10,824 nt of DNA from PVC group bacterium (lineage in GTDB: Bacteria > Verrucomicrobiota > Kiritimatiellia > SS1-B-03-39 > UBA6053), in assembly GCA_003565035.1 (NCBI GenBank), contig PXDP01000034.1:1-10824 (forward strand), given 5' to 3'. The notes under the pieces were generated by a model that worked only from the letters and a program-made list of their open reading frames with translations, was not told where the DNA came from and did no database searches. How positions within the stretch are numbered: position 1 is the first letter of the stretch; the number at the start of each line of letters is the position of its first letter. Of this stretch, positions 1 to 5,336 are shown piece by piece. The position numbers were made by a program, and so were the translations under genes.

Positions 1-389
1 ACCGTGGCATCCAGCACCTCATCGATTCGCGCAACAAATTCTTCAGGGCTCTCAATGGGCGGAAGCGGGGACGGGAGTCCATAAGGCATGGAGAAAAAGG
101 TGGCGATTTCGGCAGGGTTGTTTCTTGTCAGCGCCATTTGCAGTCTCTGGAAACGCCGGATCTTGTCCGCCGTGACCCCGTGCGGATTGGTGCCGATTTC
201 TTCCGGTGGATCCATGATCGGCGCAGAGGCCTCCGCATCGCCGGGATCAGCAGCCTGAAATTCGGACGCATCGATTCGTGGTTCATCTGAGCGTCTGGCC
301 ATACGTAGTCCAAGCACCAGAAAAACCGCAAAAACTCCCAACTGTATATATTTGAATTTAATTGTGTTGCGTTTCACAGTCAATGTCAT
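1..389 (-). CDS. Hypothetical membrane-anchored protein, N-terminal part (runs off the left edge)
   Basis: An open minus-strand frame of about 129 codons runs from an ATG at 389 off the window edge without a stop. Residues 1-13 are basic and polar (MTLTVKRNTIKFK). Residues 14-29 form one hydrophobic segment followed by MARR, a typical signal-anchor with a cytoplasmic N-terminus. Residues 35-65 are acidic and proline-rich, a likely linker. From about residue 70 the pattern changes to a small folded region (VTADKIRRFQRLQMAL..., then a proline-rich turn and PEEFVARIDEVLDAT). That last part resembles the 'eeF...yD.I' motif of several small extracytoplasmic domains of unknown function, but this is only a resemblance. 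No Shine-Dalgarno precedes the ATG. TTG codons a few residues upstream in the same frame (stop TGA further up) are alternative starts. The function is not recognised. The reality of the gene rests on the open frame and its membrane-anchor architecture. Confidence 0.6.
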   Translation of the reverse strand, partial: MTLTVKRNTIKFKYIQLGVFAVFLVLGLRMARRSDEPRIDASEFQAADPGDAEASAPIMDPPEEIGTNPHGVTADKIRRFQRLQMALTRNNPAEIATFFSMPYGLPSPLPPIESPEEFVARIDEVLDAT

Positions 390-509
390 GCGAAATGAAG
401 ATGACAATAACAAGAAAAATTGGGATCACCCCCCCACTCAGGCTTGGCCTCGGTCGCGGCTACGTATTCGCCGTCGGGTTGGAAGAATAGAAAAAAAGGA
501 GTCGGAAAA

Positions 510-590
510 ATGATCGACGAAAAGCCTTCAGACTGGAATTACATTTTTATCTTTACCCCGCAGGCCAATCGGAGGAGAATGAGAGGATGA
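510..590 (+). CDS. Small ORF (26 aa), possible translationally coupled leader
   Basis: The ATG at 510 is preceded by AAAGGAG (495-501) with an 8-base spacer, a textbook ribosome binding site. The 26-codon frame begins MIDEKPSDWNYIFIFTPQ and ends RRRMRG. Its TGA at 588-590 overlaps the ATG (587-589) of the following repeat-protein gene as ATGA, the usual signature of translational coupling. The last codons also contain the GGAGGA (571-576) that serves the next gene. The peptide has a short aromatic/hydrophobic core (WNYIFIF) and a basic C-terminus, with no recognised family. It could be a real micropeptide, a leader that tunes translation of the downstream gene, or a chance ORF. The well-spaced RBS and the exact ATGA overlap favour translation, but no conservation data are available. 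Confidence 0.45.
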   Translation: MIDEKPSDWNYIFIFTPQANRRRMRG

Positions 591-1066
591 TGAAGGCCAC
601 CGCTTTATTCTGTCTGACCGTGTTGCTCGCCGTCCCCACGGGGTACGGCCAAAGGCCCACCACCCGTCCCACGCCCGGCGGCGGATCGCAAACCACAACA
701 CCGGGGCAGCCATCCACTCGTACCCACCCTCTTCCCGGCGGAGGATTCCAGACCACAAGGCCGGGCGAGAGCACGGTCACAACCCGGCCCCTTCCCGGTG
801 GCGGGTGGCGGACCTCAACCCCCGGACAACCGACGGCCATCACCCGCCCTTTGCCCGGCGGTGGCTGGCAAACTTCAACACCCGGTCAACCCACCAGCAC
901 CACAAGGCCCCTGCCGGGCGGTGGATGGCAGACAACCACTCCAGGGCAACCGACAGTTACAACCCGGCCCATCCCCGGTGGAGGGTACCGATCCTCTTCA
1001 GCCGGTCAGGGAACCCAGGCGGGCCTGCCGGTGCCAATAGAGGCGCTGGAGGCTGACAGGAAGTGA
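587..1066 (+). CDS. Secreted Pro/Thr/Gly-rich 20-residue repeat protein
   Basis: A 159-residue protein. Residues 1-21 are a Sec signal peptide (MMKATALFCLTVLLAVPTGYG, cleavage expected near residue 21). Residues 26-145 are six consecutive repeats of exactly 20 residues with consensus TRPLPGGGWQTTTPGQPTVT. A short tail (GLPVPIEALEADRK) ends the protein. The two most alike units (4 and 5) agree at 18 of 20 residues while differing silently at 14 codons, so selection appears to act on the protein. The composition predicts an extended, non-globular, thread-like chain with many Thr sites. A surface or matrix component, a wall linker or a secreted binding peptide are all possible, and nothing identifies a function. 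GGAGGA at 571-576 lies 10 bases before the chosen ATG, and a second in-frame ATG follows at 590. The start overlaps the stop of the 26-aa ORF. No related gene lies nearby. Confidence 0.75.
   Translation: MMKATALFCLTVLLAVPTGYGQRPTTRPTPGGGSQTTTPGQPSTRTHPLPGGGFQTTRPGESTVTTRPLPGGGWRTSTPGQPTAITRPLPGGGWQTSTPGQPTSTTRPLPGGGWQTTTPGQPTVTTRPIPGGGYRSSSAGQGTQAGLPVPIEALEADRK
662..1021 (+). repeat. Six in-frame 60-bp coding repeats
   Basis: Six units of exactly 60 bases each encode one 20-residue repeat of the secreted protein. Central units 3-5 are closest to each other. Unit 1 (TRPTPGGGSQ...), unit 2 (THPLPGGGFQ...) and unit 6 (TRPIPGGGYR...) are more diverged, the usual pattern when units turn over in the middle of an array. 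The residue after PGGG is aromatic (W, W, W, F, Y) in five of six units and Ser in the first. Unit length never varies. Confidence 0.9.
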
Positions 1067-1111
1067 GTGCCCCTGACCGCCCGAAGAATCAGCCCGACAA
1101 AAATCCTTTAA

Positions 1112-1288
1112 GCGAGCTTCATAGGCCAGAGAATCTTTCGTCACAAAACCCGGAAATCAGAATATCAGACAGCTTTCTGGGGCATTGTCTTACTCCACCA
1201 GTACGTGGCACTGGATATGGTCCATGACTGGAAATGGACGCAGAAGATCTGGGAGACGATCGGCCCCTTGCTGGAGAAGATCTCCTGA
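1112..1288 (+). pseudogene. Remnant of a DUF1294-type small membrane protein (C-terminal part)
   Basis: Reading the plus strand from the codon after a TAA at 1109-1111 to the TGA at 1286-1288 gives 58 codons starting ASFIGQRIFRHKTRKSEYQ, followed by TAFWGIVLLHQYVALD and a basic/aromatic tail ending IGPLLEKIS. The core FRHKTRK followed by an aromatic-rich hydrophobic helix is, from memory, the hallmark of the C-terminal half of DUF1294 proteins, where it follows a GGWPGA-like turn. That turn and everything N-terminal to it are missing: the frame is closed by TAA, and no other frame upstream supplies it. There is no start codon at the front, so this is read as a decayed 3' fragment. It lies antisense to the odd C-terminus of the neighbouring minus-strand ORF. 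Being short, it is easily overlooked. Confidence 0.55.
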
Positions 1289-1830
1289 AGTTGTTGCCAA
1301 GTTATCCTCATCTCCCAGAGGCGCTTGTCCCGGTTCCCAAGGGCATCCCTGAGATCGGCCAGACAATCCACCTGCCTATCTGCGGTCTGTCCGATCTGAT
1401 CGCCGAGGTGCACGAAGTAGTTGCGGTACACCGTCCCCGCAAAACAGGCCAAAGCGCAGGCCGAGCCCTGGGTGGGGTCTCCCGCGTATTTGGAAATTCC
1501 CATCTCCGGGGTTTCACCGGGCCCGCACATTTCCAGGAGATTGAACTGCGAGGCCACCTGAAAGAGCACCCCGGCATTCTCCGGGTCCGCGTGCAGCGCT
1601 TTCGCGTCCGCTACAATCTCCCGGCAGGTAGATGGATTGGGCGTGAGCTTGAGCGTGGATACCCGTTCACGCAATTCGGACAGCGACGTCATCTCCAGCC
1701 GCCCACAGGCGTATGATGCGCCGTTCACGGAGGAACTCAGAGGGTCCTCTTCCACCCGCAGGCGTGACTGAACCTCAGCGTGTGAGCCTTCCGGGAAACC
1801 GAAGAGTTGTTGGAACATCGGTGTCTGCAT
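1165..1830 (-). CDS. Conserved protein of unknown function, C-terminally truncated (probable pseudogene)
   Basis: The 221-codon ORF splits into two parts. Residues about 35-175 look like a genuine conserved protein, with blocks ALHADPENAGVLFQVASQFN, LLEMCGPGETPEMGI, TQGSACALACFAGTVYRNYF and IGQTADRQVDCLADLRDALG. I recall these blocks from a widespread family of uncharacterised proteins, usually over 300 residues long, that continue well past the RLWEMR motif. Here homology stops at residue 175 (position 1306). The remaining 46 residues are antisense to the DUF1294-like remnant at 1112-1288, so they are almost certainly not native. The adjacent frame after the break reads NLATTSGDLL, which could be a few more native residues after a frameshift. 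The start is taken at the ATG at 1830 and has no Shine-Dalgarno. It lies 35 bases downstream of the transpeptidase gene on the same strand. Likely a dead or damaged gene. Confidence 0.6.
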   Translation of the reverse strand: MQTPMFQQLFGFPEGSHAEVQSRLRVEEDPLSSSVNGASYACGRLEMTSLSELRERVSTLKLTPNPSTCREIVADAKALHADPENAGVLFQVASQFNLLEMCGPGETPEMGISKYAGDPTQGSACALACFAGTVYRNYFVHLGDQIGQTADRQVDCLADLRDALGNRDKRLWEMRITWQQLQEIFSSKGPIVSQIFCVHFQSWTISSATYWWSKTMPQKAV

Positions 1831-1865
1831 CTTGACTGAGTGATTAAGTGCCTCTACTTTTTAGA

Positions 1866-2384
1866 TCACCCCACCCACACATAGGGAAGCGTATCCCCCA
1901 GGCGGTCAATCCAGCGGATCAGTGCCAAGTTCCCGACCCGGATACAGCCATGCGAACAGGGGCTACCGAGACGATCCTCCTCTCCGGTCCCGTGTATGTA
2001 GATATAGCGGGACCGGCTCAAATGATTCACGCCCGGCTCCAGGCCCTCCAGCACCACAATCCGGCTGAGAATTAAATCCTCCCCGCACCCCCGCCATCCG
2101 CTTATCGGGTCCCCAACCGGCTCACGCGACACAAAGGGCTGGCCCGCCGCCGCACTGCGGCCGATAATTTCAGCCGCGCGGTGCCAGCCGACCGGGGTGC
2201 GGAATGAACCCGGTTCATTGCCGGTGCCAAACGCACTGGTCGAAACCGGGGTGCCGTCAAGGCACTGTTTGTCCCGCCAGAAGGTCATCGTCTGCTTCTC
2301 CAAATTCACCAGCCACAGCACGTCATCCGGCTCAAGAGTCGCCAGCAGAGTTTCGATGTGCGGAGAGGGCGTACAGGGTTGCAT
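1866..2384 (-). CDS. L,D-transpeptidase (YkuD domain) without signal peptide
   Basis: 172 residues, essentially a bare YkuD catalytic domain. Family members form or modify 3-3 peptidoglycan cross-links, or attach proteins to the wall, through a catalytic Cys. Visible motifs are a substrate-strand pattern PVSTSAFGTGNEPGSFRTPVG (about residues 46-66, with inserts of one or two residues relative to other YkuD proteins), YIYIHGT at 127-133 with His131, and GSPCSHGCIRVGN at 140-152 with nucleophile Cys147 and the following Arg. The N-terminus (MQPCTPSPHIETLLATLEPD) has no signal peptide or membrane helix, so periplasmic export is unexplained. The ATG at 2384 is preferred over the TTG three codons upstream (2393) because a TATTTT hexamer sits exactly 7 bases before it, suggesting leaderless transcription; the TTG has GGAGG only at a long 13-base spacing. 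Divergent from ubiE with 29 bases between the start codons. Confidence 0.88.
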   Translation of the reverse strand: MQPCTPSPHIETLLATLEPDDVLWLVNLEKQTMTFWRDKQCLDGTPVSTSAFGTGNEPGSFRTPVGWHRAAEIIGRSAAAGQPFVSREPVGDPISGWRGCGEDLILSRIVVLEGLEPGVNHLSRSRYIYIHGTGEEDRLGSPCSHGCIRVGNLALIRWIDRLGDTLPYVWVG

Positions 2385-2420
2385 AACCCCCAAAATAGAC
2401 TAAGATCCTCCCCATGCAAA
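2379..2420. promoter_or_regulatory. Overlapping divergent promoters of the YkuD gene and ubiE
   Basis: Only 29 bases separate the two ATG codons. On the plus strand, TTGCAT (2379-2384), 16 bases, TAAGAT (2401-2406) and then 7 bases lead to the ubiE ATG at 2414. On the minus strand, TTTGCA (2420-2415), 17 bases, TATTTT (2397-2392) and then 7 bases lead to the transpeptidase ATG at 2384. Each -35-like box overlaps the first codons of the opposite gene. Both genes begin ATGCAA, so the region is bounded by an inverted repeat TTGCAT/ATGCAA. Neither gene has a well-placed Shine-Dalgarno. Assignment is by eye, with 3-4 of 6 matches per box. Confidence 0.5.
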
Positions 2421-3166
2421 CATCCAACGCCGAAACGGCGCCCCTTTCTCCGTCCCCCAGCCGCAAAGAGGTCTGGAAAATGTTCGACCGCATCGCCCAC
2501 CGCTACGATGTGCTCAATCGGTCCCTCTCTTTTGGCCGCGATGTGGCCTGGCGCAAACGGCTCCGCAAACACCTGCCCACCGACCGGGAACTTCTATTGG
2601 TCGATCACGCCACCGGCACCGCCGACCAAATTCTGTTTCTGCTCGGCGGCAAGGCCCGCATCGCCAAAGCCATGGGGTATGACCTTTCCGAGGAAATGCT
2701 CGCCCGCGGCCGCGAAAAGATTGAAAAACTCGGCGTCGGGGATGTGGTCTCCCTGCACACCGGCGATGCGATGCAGTCGCCTCAGGCAGATAATTCCGCC
2801 GATGTCGTCACCATCAGTTTTGGTATCCGCAATGTCGAGGATGTGCCCACCGCCCTGGCCGACATGCGCCGGGCGCTCGTTCCCGGCGGAAAACTGCTGA
2901 TTCTGGAATGTTCTCTTCCCGAAAACACCTTTATCCGGAAAAGCTATCTGTTTTACTTCCGAAAAATTCTTCCCCGGCTGGGGGGCTGGGTCAGCGGCGA
3001 CAGCTATGCTTACAATTATCTCAACAAAACCGTGGAGACATTCCCCTGCGGCGAAGCCTTCTGCCGGCTCATGCGTGAGGCTGGGTTTGAACAGGTCCGT
3101 GCAGAGCCCATGACCTTCGGCGTTGCCACCCTTTACAGCGGATTAAAACCGGAGAATGCCGCGTGA
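2414..3166 (+). CDS. ubiE: Demethylmenaquinone methyltransferase (UbiE/MenG)
   Basis: A 250-residue SAM-dependent methyltransferase that methylates demethylmenaquinone at ring carbon to give menaquinone, the last step of the classical pathway. Family signatures run in order: MFDRIAHRYDVLNRSLSFG (residues 23-41) and WRKR; SAM motif I VDHATGTAD (63-71); acidic strand-2 end YDLSEEML (89-96); GDAMQSPQADNSADVVTISF and GIRNVEDVP; LVPGGKLLILECSLP; C-terminal YNYLNKTVETFP and MTFGVATLYSG. Length is normal. Motif I has Ala at residue 70 where the family usually has Gly (GTGD), an unusual but conservative change. The adjacent menF argues for menaquinone rather than ubiquinone as substrate. The ATG at 2414 gives the usual N-terminal distance to the YD.lN motif. 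It has no Shine-Dalgarno but a TAAGAT 7 bases upstream. The stop overlaps menF by GTGA. Confidence 0.93.
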   Translation: MQTSNAETAPLSPSPSRKEVWKMFDRIAHRYDVLNRSLSFGRDVAWRKRLRKHLPTDRELLLVDHATGTADQILFLLGGKARIAKAMGYDLSEEMLARGREKIEKLGVGDVVSLHTGDAMQSPQADNSADVVTISFGIRNVEDVPTALADMRRALVPGGKLLILECSLPENTFIRKSYLFYFRKILPRLGGWVSGDSYAYNYLNKTVETFPCGEAFCRLMREAGFEQVRAEPMTFGVATLYSGLKPENAA

Positions 3167-4557
3167 AAAGCCCGGCATGTTTGCCGCTGGAAAGCCTCCG
3201 CAGTGAAATTGCGGACCGGATCCGCAGCGCGTTTGACCGCTGGGAAAACCGGCCCGAACACCAGCAGCAACTGGGCATCCGTATTGAACTCCCTATTGAA
3301 GACACCGATCCACTCGGCTGGCTTTGTGCCCAGTCCGCTCCAGTGCAGGGATACTGGTCGGGCCGTGACACCCCCGATGAACGCGCCGGGGTTGGGTCCT
3401 GCCACCTGTTGACCCTTGGCTCGGTTGAAGAACCGCGGGCCGTCTTTGACCAGGGACGGGCAGTGTTGTGCACCTTCGGCCCCGCCGCAGATGTCCGATA
3501 CTTCGGCGGGTTTGCCTTCAGCTCCTCCGCAGTGGATGAATCCCCCTGGCCCCGCTTTGGTCCGGCGCGGTTTTACATTCCGCGGTTCGAACTCATCCGC
3601 GATCCCGCCGGAACCCGCTTCGCGGTCAACCTTTTCTTCCAGCACCATGTGCATACCGCCGCCGGGGAAGTTCTGGAAGAACTCAGCGATATCGATTTCG
3701 CAGGAGTCCCCCTCGCCCCTCTTCCCAAAATTGCCGGGCGTAATGACTATCCGGACCAACCCGGCTGGGAGGCAAATGTCCGCGCGGCACTTGACCTGAT
3801 CCGCTCCGGGATTCTGGACAAGGTCGTGCTCGCTCGAAAGGCGGTGTACCGTTTTGAGCGTCCCGTTCCCGCCTCCCATATTTTGCGGGTGCTCCGGGAG
3901 GTGACCGCCAACTGCTATCACTTCCTTCTCCAGCCGGAACCGGGCACCGCGTTTATGGGCACAACACCGGAATGTCTGTACCGCCGTCACGGAAAAAACC
4001 TGTTCACCGAAGCACTGGCCGGCACCCGGCCGCGGGATGACGATGCCCTGCGCGATGCGGCGCTTGCCCGTGATCTGCTTCACAATGAAAAAGAACGGCG
4101 GGAGCAGGAGCTGGTCCGCCGCGACATTCTGCGTCAGCTTCATCTTCTCTGTGATGCCGTCGAGGCTGACGAAACGCCGGTCCTGCTTCCTCTTGAGCGT
4201 AAACAGCATCTCATCAGCCGGATTCATGCCCGTCTCCGAAATGACACGGAGGATGCCGATCTCATTCAGGCCCTTCACCCCACACCCGCCGTCGGCGGCT
4301 CGCCCCGAATCAATGCCCTTAAAGAGATCCCCCGCCTGGAACCCTTCTCACGGGGCGGCTACGCCGCACCGGTTGGATGGTTTGATCTCGAAAACGCGGT
4401 GTTTGCCGTTGCCATACGATCCGGACTGGTCCGGGGAGAACGGGTCAATGTCTATTCCGGTGCCGGAATTGTTGAAGGCTCCGACCCCTCAGCGGAATGG
4501 CAGGAAATTGAAAACAAAATCAGCGACTTTGTCAGAGTGACTCAGCGGACACGCTGA
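3163..4557 (+). CDS. menF: Isochorismate synthase (MenF)
   Basis: A 464-residue chorismate-binding enzyme converting chorismate to isochorismate, the entry step of menaquinone synthesis. The C-terminal catalytic half carries the family motifs: GILDKVVLARK (216-226) with Lys220 as the expected general base; GTTPECLYRR; TEALAGTRPR (282-291) with Glu283 as general acid; NEKERREQELVRRDI (308-322) with Glu314 as a likely Mg ligand; QHLISRIHARL; LHPTPAVGGSP (371-381); EPFSRGGYAAPVGWFD; and VYSGAGIVEGSDPSAEWQEI with Glu445/Glu448 as further Mg-site residues. The Lys base separates it from anthranilate synthase TrpE, and no trpG partner is present. Salicylate synthase remains a remote alternative that the ubiE neighbour makes unlikely. 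It starts with GTG overlapping the ubiE TGA (GTGA), with GGAG at 3151-3154 and an 8-base spacer, so the two genes are translationally coupled. The rest of the men pathway is not in this window. Confidence 0.92.
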   Translation: MKSPACLPLESLRSEIADRIRSAFDRWENRPEHQQQLGIRIELPIEDTDPLGWLCAQSAPVQGYWSGRDTPDERAGVGSCHLLTLGSVEEPRAVFDQGRAVLCTFGPAADVRYFGGFAFSSSAVDESPWPRFGPARFYIPRFELIRDPAGTRFAVNLFFQHHVHTAAGEVLEELSDIDFAGVPLAPLPKIAGRNDYPDQPGWEANVRAALDLIRSGILDKVVLARKAVYRFERPVPASHILRVLREVTANCYHFLLQPEPGTAFMGTTPECLYRRHGKNLFTEALAGTRPRDDDALRDAALARDLLHNEKERREQELVRRDILRQLHLLCDAVEADETPVLLPLERKQHLISRIHARLRNDTEDADLIQALHPTPAVGGSPRINALKEIPRLEPFSRGGYAAPVGWFDLENAVFAVAIRSGLVRGERVNVYSGAGIVEGSDPSAEWQEIENKISDFVRVTQRTR

Positions 4558-4562
4558 CTCAC
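4537..4562. terminator. Hairpin across the menF stop codon, possible bidirectional terminator
   Basis: GTGACTCAGCG (4537-4547), loop GACA and CGCTGACTCAC (4552-4562) form an 11-pair stem with one C-C mismatch. It lies between convergent menF and the LysM transpeptidase gene and includes the menF TGA. Neither strand shows a T-tract after it, so it is not a canonical intrinsic terminator. It may act with Rho or protect 3' ends. Confidence 0.45.
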
Positions 4563-4579
4563 AATGCCCCCCTAATCTC

Positions 4580-5335
4580 TCACTCCACAATCACCCGGGT
4601 GCCGGAGGGCACCAGATCGTGGAGCACCTTCACATCATCGTTGTGCATGCGCACACAGCCGAGGGAGACGGATTGTCCAAGCCGTTCCGGCTCATCGGTG
4701 CCGTGGATGCCGAACCCCGGGGTGTTCCAGCCCAGCCAGTGGGTGCCGATGCGGTGATCCGGATCTCCATAGGGAATCCGCCGTTTGGTTTCCGGATGCC
4801 ACCAAGCGGGATGCACAATCCGGTCGGTAATCCGGAATTCCCCCTCGGGCGTGTTGGCGCCTGCTCCGGTGGAGATGGTATAGGCCTTGAAAAAACGCCC
4901 GCCCAGATACAGGGTCAGTTCATTTCTCTCTTTGCTGACCCGGATTAAAAACGGTTCCCGCAGCACTTTCAGCCGCTGTCCAACCCGGATAGAATCCCCG
5001 CGGATCTGGTTGGACATCCGCAGCAGTTCAACCGTCGTGCCCTCCCGGGCCGCGATCCGTCCCAGGGTGTCCCCGGAGCGCACCTCCACCCAGGCACTTT
5101 CCGACTGCGGGTGGCGGCTCAGCAGCAGGGCCAAATTCATTTCCCCCAGCCTTCGGCGGATTTCGGCCAGCGCCTCCTCATCCTCTGTCAGACGCATCGC
5201 CCGGTGCAGGGTTTCTCGGGCCTCCTCCCAGCGACCGCGCGCATGAGCTCTTTCCGCCCGCTCCACCAGTGGGCTCACATCCCCCGCTGCCAGAAGATGC
5301 ACACAAAGCCCCGCCAGAATCAGAAAGGTTTTCAT
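4580..5335 (-). CDS. Secreted LysM-L,D-transpeptidase (YkuD)
   Basis: A 251-residue wall enzyme expected to form 3-3 peptidoglycan cross-links or modify peptide stems outside the cytoplasmic membrane. Residues 1-17 are a Sec signal peptide (MKTFLILAGLCVHLLAA); the Cys at 11 does not fit a lipobox. Residues about 20-75 form a charged helical region with a tetratricopeptide-like look (AERAHARGRWEEARETLHRA). Residues 81-125 are a LysM peptidoglycan-binding domain (VEVRSGDTLGRIAAREGTTV, RVGQRLKV). Residues 128-250 are YkuD: YTISTGAGANTPEGEFRI, GWNTPGFGIHGTDEP with His211, and SVSLGCVRMHNDD with nucleophile Cys227. The ATG at 5335 sits one base after the parC TAG (TAGCATG) and has no strong Shine-Dalgarno, so translation probably depends on reinitiation after parC. 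It differs from the bare YkuD protein at 1866-2384 in having targeting and wall-binding modules. Confidence 0.93.
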   Translation of the reverse strand: MKTFLILAGLCVHLLAAGDVSPLVERAERAHARGRWEEARETLHRAMRLTEDEEALAEIRRRLGEMNLALLLSRHPQSESAWVEVRSGDTLGRIAAREGTTVELLRMSNQIRGDSIRVGQRLKVLREPFLIRVSKERNELTLYLGGRFFKAYTISTGAGANTPEGEFRITDRIVHPAWWHPETKRRIPYGDPDHRIGTHWLGWNTPGFGIHGTDEPERLGQSVSLGCVRMHNDDVKVLHDLVPSGTRVIVE

Positions 5336-5336
5336 G

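Noticed and set aside
395..490. 31-codon plus-strand ORF starting MKMTITRKIGIT
   Set aside because: It has no ribosome binding site, starts 6 bases from the divergent gene's ATG, and shows no family signal; it ends before the better-supported ORF at 510.
662..1021. CRISPR array
   Set aside because: The 60-base period has no spacers, the repeats are coding and vary silently at third positions.
3133..4278. 381-codon minus-strand ORF
   Set aside because: It is antisense to menF, which carries all family motifs; shadow frame.
3163..4557. Anthranilate or aminodeoxychorismate synthase component I
   Set aside because: Lys220 at the general-base position and the overlap with ubiE/menG point to isochorismate synthase; no glutaminase partner is present.
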